DNA from: Photobacterium rosenbergii
GTDB lineage: Bacteria; Pseudomonadota; Gammaproteobacteria; Enterobacterales; Vibrionaceae
Assembly: GCF_003026455.1 (NCBI RefSeq)
Contig: NZ_PYMB01000010.1
Location: 1 to 64,000, forward strand
Direction of reading: 5' to 3'
Length of the DNA: 64,000 bases
The position numbers and the translations under genes were made by a program. Below are positions 8,442-18,789 of the stretch, piece after piece. Under the pieces are notes generated by a model. The model was not told where the DNA came from. It saw nothing but the letters and a program-made list of their open reading frames with translations, and did no database searches. Each line of letters opens with the position of its first letter. Positions within the stretch are counted from its first letter, which is position 1.

Positions 8442-8451
8442 AATAGAGCTC

Positions 8452-8479
8452 ATTCTACGCATCTTGCTTTCCAACGCAA
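8452..8479 (-). promoter_or_regulatory. promoter of second tRNA-Leu
   Basis: On the minus strand -35 TTGCGT (8474-8479), 16-bp spacer and -10 TAGAAT (8452-8457). The sequence between -10 and tRNA (GAGCTC) resembles that of copy 1 (GAGCCGC). The upstream sequences of the two copies are otherwise different. Confidence 0.6.
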
Positions 8480-8564
8480 TAGGAAAAAGCGGGAAAATAG
8501 CTCCCTAAAGTTTGTTTGTTGAGATTTTGAACATTTTAGGTAGCAAAGCACACGCCAAAGCACG

Positions 8565-8906
8565 CTAACTTCGCCAGAATTGATACAAGAACCGTGGCCC
8601 ATGACGAAACCACCAGCTGATACCCGTTAGCGAAAATTTATAAGGTAGGTACACACGAAGCCAACTTTGCCGTTTGGTTACACTCAAGGAACCACCGTGA
8701 GAGACACAGATCAACAGGTGGTGGTTATCAAAAATAAAAGGGGCATGTGATGTCGCCTTTGACACGGGAAAACGGCAATACAGCCCAATCAAAGCCAAGA
8801 GCATCCTATCACTCGGTACTGTCAGGGTAAGTTGCCGCCCTTGTGCATTGAGGTGAGCGACTTCCCCGTCAACCTCAACCTCAACCTCGCCGTAATATTC
8901 CAACAT
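8565..8906 (-). CDS. hypothetical protein, second gene of a two-gene unit
   Basis: A 113-residue protein I do not recognise. It begins MLEYYGEVEVEVDGEVAH, an alternating pattern suggesting beta strands, and ends with an aromatic and basic stretch (SWWFRHGPRFLYQFWRS). The ATG at 8906-8904 overlaps the upstream gene's TGA by one base (TGATG), suggesting translational coupling; a TTG one codon earlier is also possible. No signal peptide or clear membrane segment is seen. Confidence 0.5.
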   Translation of the reverse strand: MLEYYGEVEVEVDGEVAHLNAQGRQLTLTVPSDRMLLALIGLYCRFPVSKATSHAPFIFDNHHLLICVSHGGSLSVTKRQSWLRVYLPYKFSLTGISWWFRHGPRFLYQFWRS

Positions 8907-9109
8907 CAATCTAGGTTACGCCCCCGAATACTGACGCTACCATTCACCTTCCAGATAGAGTGCTCCGGCTTGTCGCCAGCTCCACTTGGCACACTGATTT
9001 CAACATGGTCAAAATCATAGGTTAGCTCTGCATGCCTTTCTGTTAGCTTGTCATAAAGCGCACCAGCCAATTCTGGCCAGTTCGTGGTGTTGTCATGGGT
9101 ATCAGCCAT
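8906..9109 (-). CDS. small hypothetical acidic protein
   Basis: A 67-residue soluble, acidic protein with no family I can name. It contains NWPELAGALYDKLTERHAE, probably a helix, followed by short strands (VEISVPS, IWKVNGSVSIRG). It is coupled to the downstream 113-residue gene through a TGATG overlap, so the two are probably made together. An ATG start is present. Confidence 0.5.
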   Translation of the reverse strand: MADTHDNTTNWPELAGALYDKLTERHAELTYDFDHVEISVPSGAGDKPEHSIWKVNGSVSIRGRNLD

Positions 9110-9339
9110 TGTTCTTGCTCCTCAATCAAAGTGCCCAGAAACAGGCTATGGAATAGGTGTCAGCAGTAACGCAAGGCCCCTCGAGGCACTTTGGCTACTG
9201 ACTCCAATAAATATAGTGCTGCTAGCAAAAACTGCTGGCTGGACGGCTCTCATTTCCAAGATCCATATCATTCACGCCTGTGAGTAATATTGCTACACTG
9301 CACGCAACACCTTGAAGCTTAGTTAATTTGGAAAACCTT

Positions 9340-9834
9340 GTGAAAAAGAAGAAACAGCCGGACGTTGAATCCACCAAACAATATCCTAGCCTTTTCCGCC
9401 GCCTAGCGGCATGGCTGTATGACACCCTCGTTATCGCCGCCGTCCTTATGCTTGCTGGCGGCATCGCTATCGGCTTGATGGCAGCCTTAGTCGCCGTCGG
9501 CATGGTCGATATTACTGGCTATGAAGATGTCAGCGCCTACATGACCCTTCACCCGGTGGTGGGCATGCTTTACACTGGCTACCTTGCTGTCGTTATTGTT
9601 AGCTTCTTTACTTATTTCTGGTGCCAGGCCGGCCAAACTTTGGGGATGCGGGCATGGAAGTTACGTATCCAGAATAAAGATGGTTCGAATATCCGCCCGA
9701 CTCAGGCAATGATCCGTATGGCAACCTCTGCGTTTGGGCTGGGTAACTTGTTGGCACCGTTCAGCAAGACCAACCAATCTTTCCAGGATGCTATGGCTGA
9801 CTGTGAAATGGTTGTGCTGCCAAAGGTAAACTGA
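9340..9834 (+). CDS. RDD-family inner-membrane protein
   Basis: A protein of about 164 residues of the RDD family. The family pattern FRRLAAWLYDTLVIAA, with Arg and Asp at the edge of the first helix, is followed by further hydrophobic segments (about 40-60 and 75-100) and a cytoplasmic C-terminus. RDD proteins are widespread and mostly of unknown role; some are linked to sodium/proton transport. I prefer the GTG at 9340, with a weak GGA seven nt before it. A TTG at 9328 would add four residues and has no ribosome-binding site. Convergent with lptG. Confidence 0.75.
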   Translation: MKKKKQPDVESTKQYPSLFRRLAAWLYDTLVIAAVLMLAGGIAIGLMAALVAVGMVDITGYEDVSAYMTLHPVVGMLYTGYLAVVIVSFFTYFWCQAGQTLGMRAWKLRIQNKDGSNIRPTQAMIRMATSAFGLGNLLAPFSKTNQSFQDAMADCEMVVLPKVN

Positions 9835-9867
9835 TCCATACCCCTTAAGCCACCGAATCATATCTAC

Positions 9868-9894
9868 AAAAAAGGCGCCTAGGGCGCCTTTTTG
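9868..9894. terminator. bidirectional terminator between RDD gene and lptG
   Basis: The hairpin GGCGCC-TAG-GGCGCC is flanked by an A-run on the left and a T-run on the right, so it can stop transcription from both convergent genes. Confidence 0.8.
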
Positions 9895-9904
9895 AATCCA
9901 ATTA

Positions 9905-10975
9905 TTAGAGCTTGCGTCGTAATAAGTAAATGGTGATAAACAAGAACACCAAGCTCGGCCCTATCGCCCCTATTATCGGGTGGAGGCGGTAGACAATACT
10001 CATCGGCCCAAACACTTCATTCGAAATATAAAAACCAAAGCCGAAAATGACCCCCGATAGAACCCTTGCCCCCATGGTCACCGAACGCAGTGGGCCAAAT
10101 ACGAAAGACAGTGCCAGCAACATCATCACAGCAATTGAGAAAGGCTGCAGTGCCTTACGCCAAAATGCCAATGCATAACGTGATGAATCCTGCTTGGAAT
10201 CCTCGAGGTAGTTTTTATAGTCATATACCCCAGACAACGAGAGTTCTTCAGGTTTAAGCGTCACAATGGCCAGTTTATCTGGCGTCAACGTCGTCTGCCA
10301 CTGCAGCTCAGGCAAGCGCTCATTCACCTGCTGATCTTTGCCTAAAGTCGTTACCGTTACATTCTTTAGCTGCCAACCATTGCCACTCTCGTAGGTTGCC
10401 GACTCGGCGAAAGTCGAATGCGTCAGCTCATCTTGATCATTAAACTGCCAGATGTTGATCCCATGCAATTCCTTCTGCTCATGCACACGGCCAATATAGA
10501 TAAAATCGTTATCGTCTTTAGTCCATACGCCTTGCTGAACCGAGAGGATATTCCCCCCGGAAGTCCACAAGGCCCTTAATTCCCGGGCGGCTTTCTGGGC
10601 TTCAGGTGCCCCCCATTGACCAAGCAAGGTGATCATCAACATCAAGGGTACTGCTGTTTTCAACACCGACAGGCCGATATCCAACTTTGAAAAGCCTGCC
10701 GCCTGCATGACCACCAGCTCAGAGCTCGATGCCAGCATACCGAGGCCAATCAGCGCCCCCAGTAACACAGCCATAGGGAAGAACATCTCAATATCGCGGG
10801 GAATACTGAGCAACACATAAGCCAATGCTTTCCAAAGGTCGTAAGTGCCATCACCGACTTTGCGCAACTGTTCGACATACTTGATGATGGCCGACAGCCC
10901 CACCAAGGTCGACAACGTGAGGGCCGAAGTCGAAATCAGTGTTCGGCCAATGTATAAATCCAGAATCTTAAACAT
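9905..10975 (-). CDS. lptG: LPS export ABC permease LptG
   Basis: A 356-residue inner-membrane permease of the YjgP/YjgQ family. Three N-terminal helices (up to about residue 120), a periplasmic beta-jellyroll domain and three C-terminal helices are visible. With LptF and LptB2 it extracts lipopolysaccharide from the inner membrane and passes it to LptC. The start codon overlaps the lptF stop (TAATG), giving tight coupling to lptF. Confidence 0.95.
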   Translation of the reverse strand: MFKILDLYIGRTLISTSALTLSTLVGLSAIIKYVEQLRKVGDGTYDLWKALAYVLLSIPRDIEMFFPMAVLLGALIGLGMLASSSELVVMQAAGFSKLDIGLSVLKTAVPLMLMITLLGQWGAPEAQKAARELRALWTSGGNILSVQQGVWTKDDNDFIYIGRVHEQKELHGINIWQFNDQDELTHSTFAESATYESGNGWQLKNVTVTTLGKDQQVNERLPELQWQTTLTPDKLAIVTLKPEELSLSGVYDYKNYLEDSKQDSSRYALAFWRKALQPFSIAVMMLLALSFVFGPLRSVTMGARVLSGVIFGFGFYISNEVFGPMSIVYRLHPIIGAIGPSLVFLFITIYLLRRKL

Positions 10976-12075
10976 TAACCACGTCTCCGAAACTTCTCTC
11001 TCACTTTACGAATAGCTAGGGTATCCCAACTGTTTAGGCCAATCGCTACGGCAAAAATCACAACATTGATCGACCACAGGCCAATATAAGACGGTAGCCC
11101 CCCATCTTCGACCGCAGACTTAGCGGCACTGATAGCTAGGAAATAAGCCAAGTAAATCAATACCGCCGGGACCAGTTTGGCAAAGCGTCCCTGACGCGGG
11201 TTCACGGCAGAAAGTGGCACAACAATCATCGTTAACAACGGGATACACAAGACCAGTGACATACGCCACTGGAACTCCGCCTTGGCAGCAAGCTCAGACC
11301 GCTGCATCAACTCAAGGGTTGGCAACGCGTCCCAGTCACGCTTATTCTCACGCACAGCCCGCTGGCCAATAAGGGCCTGGTAGTCATCGAACTGGGTAAT
11401 GGAATAGTCCAGCCGTGTCGGGATCCCCTCGTAGCGGGTGCCTTCTTTCAAATCCAGTACCTGACGGCCATCTGGTAATTCACTGACATAACCACGGTCA
11501 GCCACCATCACACTCGGGCGCAATGCATCACGGGCTGATAACTGGGCAACGAACACTTTATCCAGCCGGCTACCGCTATTGGTAATGTCATTGACGAACA
11601 CGACCCCCTGGCCATCAGGCGCAGCTTGGAACTGGCCTTTCACCAACAAATCAAGGCCGGAGTCCGCCTTCACCTGCTCCATTAACTGTTCGGTTTTTTC
11701 TACTGACCAAGGAGCCAGCCACAACGCATTGAAAGCCGCTACCGAGCCGGTGATAATCGCTAGCCACAGCGCGGCCTGAATAAGAAATTTATTGCCAATA
11801 CCCGTGGCATTCATCACGGTAATTTCACTTTCGGCATACAATCGGCCAAAAGTCAGCAAAATGCCGATGTACAAACTGAGTGGCAGCATCAATAGCGCCA
11901 TTGAAGGCATATACAAACCGAGCAAGGTCGCAATCAAATCACTCGGGATGGAACCCTCTGTTGCATCAGCTAGAATGCGAATAAATTTTTGACTAATAAA
12001 GACAAGAAAAAGGACAAAAAGCACCGCAAATTGGCTTTTTACTGTCTCACGCGTCAAATACCGAACAATAATCAC
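10975..12075 (-). CDS. lptF: LPS export ABC permease LptF
   Basis: A 366-residue permease paired with LptG. The N-terminus IIVRYLTRETVKSQ aligns with LptF of E. coli, and helices flank a periplasmic domain. The start is a GTG at 12075 with a poor ribosome-binding site. It is divergent from pepA, with 196 bp between them, which is the usual gamma-proteobacterial arrangement. Confidence 0.95.
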   Translation of the reverse strand: MIIVRYLTRETVKSQFAVLFVLFLVFISQKFIRILADATEGSIPSDLIATLLGLYMPSMALLMLPLSLYIGILLTFGRLYAESEITVMNATGIGNKFLIQAALWLAIITGSVAAFNALWLAPWSVEKTEQLMEQVKADSGLDLLVKGQFQAAPDGQGVVFVNDITNSGSRLDKVFVAQLSARDALRPSVMVADRGYVSELPDGRQVLDLKEGTRYEGIPTRLDYSITQFDDYQALIGQRAVRENKRDWDALPTLELMQRSELAAKAEFQWRMSLVLCIPLLTMIVVPLSAVNPRQGRFAKLVPAVLIYLAYFLAISAAKSAVEDGGLPSYIGLWSINVVIFAVAIGLNSWDTLAIRKVREKFRRRG

Positions 12076-12271
12076 GCTTTAAATACCCATAGAAAACTTG
12101 TTTTTTTACTGGAATCACTATAATTTTTCGGTTAATCAGTTATTTTTTTAATCTTTCGGCTAATTGTTAACCTGCACTTTAATCCTATACCGAATTTGTG
12201 GTCCAGCAACATAAGTGCGGCATTATCTAACATTTAGCTTTAATTGTCTTTATTAGGATGTAGGAGTACGC

Positions 12272-13780
12272 ATGGAGTTCAGTGTAAAAAGTGGTAGCCC
12301 CGAGAAACAGCGCAGTGCCTGTATCGTCGTTGGCGTATTCGAACCACGTCGCCTTTCTCCCATTGCCGAACAGCTCGACAAGATCAGCGATGGCTATATC
12401 AGCTCGTTGCTTCGCCGTGGTGATCTAGAAGGCAAGCCTGGCCAAATGCTGCTGCTTCACCATGTACCAAACGTATTATCAGAGCGTGTATTACTGGTTG
12501 GTTGTGGTAAAGAGCGCGAACTTGATGAACGCCAGTACAAGCAGATCATCAAAAAAACAATTAGCACCCTGAACGAAACCGGTTCGATGGAAGCGGTTTG
12601 CTTCCTGACAGAACTGCACGTCAAGGGCCGTGACACCTACTGGAAAGTGCGCCAGGCCGTTGAAACCACTAAGGACAGCCTGTATACCTTCAATCAGTTT
12701 AAGAGCAGCAAACCAGAGACCCGCCGTCCACTGCGCAAATTGGTATTCAACGTACCGACCCGCCGTGAGCTTTCTCTTGGCGAGCGCGCGATCGCCCACG
12801 GTTTGGCTGTCGCCTCTGGCGTAAAAGCCGGTAAAGACTTGGGCAACATGCCACCAAACGTAGCAAACCCAGCTTACTTGGCTTCACAGGCCCGTCGCCT
12901 AGCGGATGACTTCGATACTGTCAGCACCAAGATCATTGGCGAGCAGGAAATGAAAGAGCTGGGCATGACTTCATACCTAGCCGTAGGCCAGGGCTCGAAA
13001 AACGAAGCCATGATGTCGGTGATTGAATACAAGGGCAACCCTGATTCAGATGCCAAGCCAATTGTTCTTATCGGTAAAGGCCTGACCTTCGACTCCGGGG
13101 GTATCTCTATCAAGCCATCTGCCCAGATGGATGAGATGAAATACGACATGTGCGGTGCAGCAACCGTCTTCGGTGCGATGAAAGCGCTGGCGAAGCTTAA
13201 CCTGCCAATCAATGTTGTCGGTATCCTGGCTGGCTGTGAAAACATGCCAGGTGGCGGAGCCTACCGCCCGGGTGACATCCTGACAACCATGTCAGGCCAG
13301 ACAGTAGAAGTGCTAAATACCGATGCCGAGGGCCGCTTGGTCCTATGTGATGCACTGACTTACGTTGAACGCTTCGAGCCAGAATGTGTTGTCGATGTAG
13401 CGACCCTAACGGGTGCCTGTGTAGTTGCACTGGGTAACCACATCAGTGGCCTGCTTTCAAACCACAACCCGCTAGCTCACGAGCTGATCAACGCTTCCGA
13501 GCAAGCGGGCGACCGCGCATGGCGCCTGCCAATGAACGATGAGTATCAGGAGCAACTGGCAAGTCCGTTTGCCGATATGGCGAACCTGGGCTCACCGGGA
13601 GCAGGTACGATTACCGCAGGTTGTTTCCTGTCTCGTTTTGCCAAGAAATACAACTGGGCACACCTAGACATCGCAGGTACCGCTTGGGTCGGTGGCAAGG
13701 CGAAAGGGGCAACCGGTCGTCCGGTCCCATTGCTGGTCCAATTCCTGCTCAACCGAGCCGGCCTAGAGAACGTCGAGTAA
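12272..13780 (+). CDS. pepA: leucyl aminopeptidase PepA
   Basis: A 502-residue M17 cytosolic aminopeptidase. The NTDAEGRL signature (about 350-357) and the metal/catalytic segment [16 protein letters not shown] are present. It removes N-terminal residues from peptides using two divalent metals. In E. coli PepA also binds DNA, at carAB and in cer/psi recombination. An AGGAG ribosome-binding site precedes the ATG. Confidence 0.97.
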   Translation: MEFSVKSGSPEKQRSACIVVGVFEPRRLSPIAEQLDKISDGYISSLLRRGDLEGKPGQMLLLHHVPNVLSERVLLVGCGKERELDERQYKQIIKKTISTLNETGSMEAVCFLTELHVKGRDTYWKVRQAVETTKDSLYTFNQFKSSKPETRRPLRKLVFNVPTRRELSLGERAIAHGLAVASGVKAGKDLGNMPPNVANPAYLASQARRLADDFDTVSTKIIGEQEMKELGMTSYLAVGQGSKNEAMMSVIEYKGNPDSDAKPIVLIGKGLTFDSGGISIKPSAQMDEMKYDMCGAATVFGAMKALAKLNLPINVVGILAGCENMPGGGAYRPGDILTTMSGQTVEVLNTDAEGRLVLCDALTYVERFEPECVVDVATLTGACVVALGNHISGLLSNHNPLAHELINASEQAGDRAWRLPMNDEYQEQLASPFADMANLGSPGAGTITAGCFLSRFAKKYNWAHLDIAGTAWVGGKAKGATGRPVPLLVQFLLNRAGLENVE

Positions 13781-13792
13781 AATTGACGATAA

Positions 13793-13818
13793 AGGGGGCC
13801 AAACGGCCCCCTTCGTTT
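13793..13818 (+). terminator. hairpin between pepA and holC
   Basis: The strong stem GGGGGCC-AAAC-GGCCCCC is followed by a short interrupted T stretch (TTCGTTT). It lies 15 bp before holC, so it may reduce readthrough from pepA rather than stop it. Confidence 0.6.
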
Positions 13819-13832
13819 ATAGAGTAAACGCC

Positions 13833-14282
13833 ATGACTCATGCTACTTTTTATATAATCAGTGAACAGCAACATGCAGAGGATAACGACTTCCAGCTGCA
13901 TTTTGCCTGTCATCAAGCAGCAATGAGTTACCGCCAGGGCCACAAAGTCTACTTGCTTGCTGCCGACAAAGCACAGGCAGAACAAATAGATGAGTATTTA
14001 TGGCAGCTGGATCCCGATAACTTCGTGCCCCATAACCTGATAGGTGAAGGCCCCCGTGGCGGTTCACCGGTCGAGATTGGTTGGCCCGGACTGCGCCACA
14101 GCGGACGGCGCGGGATCCTGATTAATTTGGGGCTCGATGCACCAAATTTTGCCGTTACCTTCTCACAAGTGGTAGACTTCGTCCCTTGCGATGAAAAACA
14201 GAAGCAATTGGCACGCGAACGCTACAAGCAATATCGCCAGGCTGGTATCCAGCTCAACACCGCCAATGCTGCGACGCCCTAA
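13833..14282 (+). CDS. holC: DNA polymerase III chi subunit
   Basis: A 149-residue chi subunit, recognised by its N-terminal pattern ATFYIISEQQ and by its fixed place between pepA and valS. Chi binds psi (HolD) and the C-terminus of single-strand binding protein, linking the clamp loader to SSB-coated DNA. It ends 27 bp before valS. Confidence 0.93.
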   Translation: MTHATFYIISEQQHAEDNDFQLHFACHQAAMSYRQGHKVYLLAADKAQAEQIDEYLWQLDPDNFVPHNLIGEGPRGGSPVEIGWPGLRHSGRRGILINLGLDAPNFAVTFSQVVDFVPCDEKQKQLARERYKQYRQAGIQLNTANAATP

Positions 14283-14309
14283 TTCCACATAGATCCTTCT
14301 AAGAGCGCT

Positions 14310-17171
14310 ATGGAAAAGACATACAACCCACAATCAATTGAAAAGGCGCTGTACCAGCGCTGGGAAGAGGCTGGTTACTTCAAGCCTCACGGTGACACAT
14401 CAAAAGATGCCTACAGCATCATGATCCCACCGCCGAACGTCACAGGTAGCCTGCACATGGGCCACGCGTTCCAGGATACCATCATGGATACCCTGATCCG
14501 CTGTGAGCGTATGAAGGGCAAGAACACCCTATGGCAAGTCGGTACTGACCACGCGGGTATCGCTACCCAGATGGTTGTGGAGCGTAAGATTGCTGCCGAA
14601 GAAGGCAAGACCAAGCACGACTACGGCCGTGACGCTTTCATCGATAAAATCTGGGAGTGGAAAGGTGAGTCTGGTGGCACTATCACCAAGCAGCTTCGTC
14701 GCCTAGGCGCTTCTGTAGACTGGGATCGTGAGCGCTTCACGATGGACGACGGCCTGTCTAACGCCGTTCAGGAAGTTTTCGTTCGCCTGTTCGAAGAAGA
14801 CTTGATCTACCGCGGTAAGCGTCTTGTTAACTGGGATCCGAAACTGCACACCGCCATTTCAGATCTTGAAGTAGAAAACAAAGACAAGAAAGGCCACATG
14901 TGGCACTTCCGCTACCCGCTGGCTGACGGCGTGAAAACGGCTGAAGGCAAAGACTACATCGTAGTAGCAACTACCCGTCCGGAAACCATGCTGGGTGATA
15001 CCGGTGTGGCAGTCAACCCGGAAGATCCACGTTACAAAGACTTGATCGGCAAAGAAATCCTTCTGCCTATCGTTGACCGCCGTATTCCAATCGTTGGCGA
15101 CGAACACGCTGACATGGAAAAAGGCACAGGTTGTGTGAAGATCACCCCTGCACACGACTTCAACGACTACGAAGTGGGCAAGCGCCACAGCCTGCCTATG
15201 ATCAACATCCTGACGTTCAATGCTGATATCCGTGATGCGTCTGAAGTGTTCACCACTAATGGCGAACCAAGCGATGCCTACAGCACAGAGCTACCGGAAA
15301 AATACCACGGCATGGAACGCTTTGCTGCACGTAAAGCTATCGTTGCCGAGTTCGACGAACTGGGTCTACTGGACGAAATCAAAGACCACGACCTGACCGT
15401 ACCTTACGGCGACCGTGGTGGTGTGGTTATCGAGCCAATGCTAACTGACCAGTGGTACGTGCGTGCTGCTCCTCTAGCAGAGCCTGCTGTTGCTGCGGTA
15501 GAAAACGGCGACATCCAGTTCGTACCTAAGCAATACGAAAACATGTACTTCTCTTGGATGCGTGATATTCAGGATTGGTGTATCTCTCGCCAGCTATGGT
15601 GGGGCCACCGTATCCCTGCTTGGTACGACAACGACGGTAACGTTTATGTTGGCCGCAGCGAAGAAGAAGTTCGCGAGCAGAACAACCTAGCACCGGTTGT
15701 GGTTCTTCGCCAGGACGATGACGTGCTGGATACTTGGTTCTCGTCTGCCCTTTGGACGTTCGGTACCCAAGGCTGGCCTGAGCAGACTGAAGACCTGAAA
15801 GTCTTCCACCCATCAGATGTACTGGTAACAGGTTTTGACATCATCTTCTTCTGGGTTGCCCGCATGATCATGATGACCATGCACTTCTGCAAAGACGAAG
15901 ACGGCAAGGCGCAGGTTCCGTTCAAGACAGTTTACGTAACGGGTCTGATCCGTGACGAAAACGGCGACAAGATGTCGAAGTCAAAAGGTAACGTACTTGA
16001 CCCAATCGACATGATCGATGGTATCGGTCTTGAAGACCTAGTTGAAAAGCGCTGTGGCAACATGATGCAGCCACAGCTGGCCGCAAAGATCGAAAAACAA
16101 ACACGCAAGACTTTCGAAGACGGTATCGAACCTTACGGTACTGATGCCCTGCGCTTTACCCTTGCTGCCATGGCTTCTACCGGCCGTGACATCAACTGGG
16201 ACATGAAGCGCCTTGAGGGTTACCGTAACTTCTGTAACAAGCTATGGAACGCCAGCCGTTACGTACTGATGAATACAGAAGATCAAGATTGTGGTTTCGC
16301 CACTGATGCCGAGCTTGAGTACTCGCTGGCTGATAAGTGGATCGAATCCCAGTTCGAGCTAGCTGCGAAAGAGTTCAACGGCCACATCGATAACTTCCGT
16401 TTGGACATGGCTGCGAACACTATCTACGAGTTCATCTGGAACCAGTTCTGTGACTGGTACCTAGAGCTAACCAAGCCGGTACTGTGGAAAGGCACTGAAG
16501 CACAGCAACGTGCAACACGCCGCACCCTGATCACCGTACTTGAGAAGACATTACGCCTGGCTCACCCAGTGATCCCATACATCACCGAAACTATCTGGCA
16601 GAGCGTGAAGCCGCTGGTAGAGGGTGTTGAAGGTGACACTATCATGCTGCAGGCATTGCCTCAGTACGATGAAGCGAACTTCAACGAAGAAGCTTTGGCT
16701 GACATCGAGTGGGTGAAGAGCTTTATCACCAGCATCCGTAACCTACGTGCCGAGTACGACATTGCCCCAAGCAAGCCGCTTGATGTAATGCTAAAAGCCG
16801 CTGATGACAAAGATGCCGCGCGCCTTGAAGCGAACAAGCAAGTGCTGGTTTCCCTAGCCAAGCTAGAGAACATCCGTGTACTGACTGCCGGTGAAGAAAC
16901 GCCTGCTTGTGCAACCTCCCTGGTTGGCAAGTCTGAGCTGATGATCCCAATGGCTGGCCTGATTGACAAAGACGCTGAGCTTGATCGCCTAGCGAAAGAA
17001 ATCAAGAAGACCGAAGGTGAAATCAAGCGTATCGAAGGCAAACTGGGCAACCAAGGTTTCGTGGCTAAAGCGCCAGAAGCGGTTGTTGCCAAAGAGCGCG
17101 AGAAGCTTGATGGTTACAAAGAGACTCTTGTGAAACTGGCTGAGCAGCAAGCAACTATCGCTGCGCTGTAA
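14310..17171 (+). CDS. valS: valyl-tRNA synthetase
   Basis: A 953-residue class I synthetase that charges tRNA-Val. The HIGH-type motif ([14 protein letters not shown]) is near residues 40-53 and KMSKS near 555. The connecting editing domain lies between them, and a C-terminal coiled-coil arm covers about residues 885-950. Full length and intact. Confidence 0.98.
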   Translation: MEKTYNPQSIEKALYQRWEEAGYFKPHGDTSKDAYSIMIPPPNVTGSLHMGHAFQDTIMDTLIRCERMKGKNTLWQVGTDHAGIATQMVVERKIAAEEGKTKHDYGRDAFIDKIWEWKGESGGTITKQLRRLGASVDWDRERFTMDDGLSNAVQEVFVRLFEEDLIYRGKRLVNWDPKLHTAISDLEVENKDKKGHMWHFRYPLADGVKTAEGKDYIVVATTRPETMLGDTGVAVNPEDPRYKDLIGKEILLPIVDRRIPIVGDEHADMEKGTGCVKITPAHDFNDYEVGKRHSLPMINILTFNADIRDASEVFTTNGEPSDAYSTELPEKYHGMERFAARKAIVAEFDELGLLDEIKDHDLTVPYGDRGGVVIEPMLTDQWYVRAAPLAEPAVAAVENGDIQFVPKQYENMYFSWMRDIQDWCISRQLWWGHRIPAWYDNDGNVYVGRSEEEVREQNNLAPVVVLRQDDDVLDTWFSSALWTFGTQGWPEQTEDLKVFHPSDVLVTGFDIIFFWVARMIMMTMHFCKDEDGKAQVPFKTVYVTGLIRDENGDKMSKSKGNVLDPIDMIDGIGLEDLVEKRCGNMMQPQLAAKIEKQTRKTFEDGIEPYGTDALRFTLAAMASTGRDINWDMKRLEGYRNFCNKLWNASRYVLMNTEDQDCGFATDAELEYSLADKWIESQFELAAKEFNGHIDNFRLDMAANTIYEFIWNQFCDWYLELTKPVLWKGTEAQQRATRRTLITVLEKTLRLAHPVIPYITETIWQSVKPLVEGVEGDTIMLQALPQYDEANFNEEALADIEWVKSFITSIRNLRAEYDIAPSKPLDVMLKAADDKDAARLEANKQVLVSLAKLENIRVLTAGEETPACATSLVGKSELMIPMAGLIDKDAELDRLAKEIKKTEGEIKRIEGKLGNQGFVAKAPEAVVAKEREKLDGYKETLVKLAEQQATIAAL

Positions 17172-17193
17172 TTACCAGCACCACACTTGAATC

Positions 17194-17220
17194 AAAGCCG
17201 GCCATGCGCCGGCTTTTTTA
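17194..17220 (+). terminator. valS terminator
   Basis: Hairpin AAAGCCGGC / GCCGGCTTT followed by a run of T, 22 bp after the valS stop codon. Confidence 0.85.
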
Positions 17221-17324
17221 TTGCCTGCCCACTGTGACCTCACTCATAAATCCTTCTACTCACCCAGACCGTATTCTGTCATAGAGCACACCTATCGAAG
17301 TGATAGATGATAATAGATTGCAAA

Positions 17325-17339
17325 TGATAATAATTATCA
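17325..17339. promoter_or_regulatory. Fur box
   Basis: TGATAATAATTATCA is a perfect 7-1-7 inverted repeat, the core of the Fur consensus. It lies 35 bp before the DUF2061 start codon. Just upstream, GATAGATGATAATAG (about 17302-17316) looks like a second, weaker site. It suggests iron-dependent repression of the DUF2061 gene. Confidence 0.75.
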
Positions 17340-17374
17340 CTAATATCTAGTTATCAACTGAGGGAGAGTCCACC

Positions 17375-17845
17375 ATGAAAAAGACCATTAGCTTTGCCAT
17401 TATCCACTTTTTTGTCGCATTCAGCGTTGCTTACTTACTGACGGGCGAAATTTTGATCAGCAGCCTTATTGCTATGATCGAGCCAATGGTCAACACGGTG
17501 GCCTTCTATTTTCATGAGAAAGCCTGGCAGACCAAAGCACTGCTTCGCAGTGGCTATGCCAACCCAGGCCGTAAAACGTTCAGTTTTGCCGTCGTGCACT
17601 TCAGCGTTGCTTTTGGAGTTGCCTACCTGCTGACTGGTGATGTACTGATCGGCAGTGTGATGGCAATGATTGAGCCGGCTATCAACACGGTTGCCTACTA
17701 CTTCCACGAGCGTATCTGGCAGAAGAAAACCGCACAACAAGCAGCGAAAGAAGCCCTTGGTCACCTTGCCTGCCACCATGGTGAACTGCAGCAGTACACA
17801 GATGTAAGTGACATTGCGGTTGACAACGTTGTGAGAAGCAACTAA
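17375..17845 (+). CDS. tandem DUF2061 membrane protein
   Basis: A 156-residue membrane protein made of two copies of the DUF2061 unit (about residues 1-55 and 65-120). Each has two hydrophobic helices and the repeated patterns KT.SFA..HF.VAF.VAYLLTG and MIEP..NTVA.YFHE. The function of DUF2061 is not known. A GGGAGAG ribosome-binding site precedes the ATG. The perfect Fur box immediately upstream predicts induction in low iron, which is the main clue to its role. Confidence 0.82.
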   Translation: MKKTISFAIIHFFVAFSVAYLLTGEILISSLIAMIEPMVNTVAFYFHEKAWQTKALLRSGYANPGRKTFSFAVVHFSVAFGVAYLLTGDVLIGSVMAMIEPAINTVAYYFHERIWQKKTAQQAAKEALGHLACHHGELQQYTDVSDIAVDNVVRSN

Positions 17846-17881
17846 TTTTGATTGCACTACGCAACCAAAAGAGACCACTCC

Positions 17882-18787
17882 ATGGACGCAGCTTCCCTCA
17901 GGGCCCAATCCCGCCTCCTCGTGCGGGAATTGGGTATGCTTGACCGCCAATGCGGTAACCTCGATATAACCCCGGTCCAGGCCCACGCCCTGATAGAACT
18001 GGAAAACCAACCACTTTCGGTCAACCAACTTGCCACCCGGCTCAAGGTTGACAAATCTAACGCTAGCCGGACCTGCGCTAGCCTGCTCAATGCCGGGCTA
18101 CTGACCACACAAGCCGATCCTAACGATGGTCGCAAGCAGTTATCTACCCTTTCATCGCAAGGCCAATCACTACTCGATAGCCTCAACCAATCCCTCAACC
18201 TCCAAGTGGCTCATTTCATGGAGCAGCTTGACCAAGATGAAATCGACAACCTTGCCCAAAGCCTGCAACGCTATACCAAAGCAATCCAGACCAACAAGCA
18301 GCAAGAAGGCTACCAGCTTCGGCTTCTTACCCCACTTGATAATGCCGCGATGGCCGCTGTCGTACGCAGGGTATCAGCCGAGCACGGCCTAACGGCAGAT
18401 AAAGGCTATGGTGTTGCCGATCCGACATTAGATGCCCTTAGTGAGGTTTACAGCGAGCCTGGTAGCGCATTTTGGGTGGTAGAGAAGGATAACCGGATAT
18501 TAGGGGGTGGCGGTATTGCGCCATTGGCCGGCGAGGAAGGTATCTGTGAACTGCAGAAGATGTATTTCCTGCCAGAGTTACGTGGCAAGGGCTTTGCCAG
18601 ACGGATTGCCGCCACGGCCCTGAAGTTTGCCCGGGAGCAGCAATTCAAAGCCTGTTACCTTGAGACCACTGCCTCTCTGCAGGCCGCGATCAAACTTTAC
18701 CAGGGGCTAGGGTTTGTCCACATCCCACACGCTATGGGCCAAACCGGGCACGATGCCTGTGAGGTCAGGATGCTCAAGACGCTGTAG
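17882..18787 (+). CDS. MarR-GNAT fusion protein
   Basis: About 301 residues: an N-terminal MarR winged helix (about 1-140, with [22 protein letters not shown] as recognition region) fused to a C-terminal GNAT acetyltransferase domain (about 145-300, with [11 protein letters not shown] as acetyl-CoA loop). Its targets are unknown. In E. coli a stand-alone GNAT gene, yjgM, sits at the same place beside rraB and valS. The ATG at 17882 has an AAGAGA site 8 nt upstream; an in-frame TTG at 17852 is less likely. It ends three bases before the heptamer repeat. Confidence 0.85.
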   Translation: MDAASLRAQSRLLVRELGMLDRQCGNLDITPVQAHALIELENQPLSVNQLATRLKVDKSNASRTCASLLNAGLLTTQADPNDGRKQLSTLSSQGQSLLDSLNQSLNLQVAHFMEQLDQDEIDNLAQSLQRYTKAIQTNKQQEGYQLRLLTPLDNAAMAAVVRRVSAEHGLTADKGYGVADPTLDALSEVYSEPGSAFWVVEKDNRILGGGGIAPLAGEEGICELQKMYFLPELRGKGFARRIAATALKFAREQQFKACYLETTASLQAAIKLYQGLGFVHIPHAMGQTGHDACEVRMLKTL

Positions 18788-18789
18788 AA

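Noticed and set aside
2114..8442. PTS segment as a typical integrative island with attL/attR
   Set aside because: No integrase or mobility gene, and the repeat spans a whole tRNA plus terminator rather than a 3' end; reported as a duplication instead.
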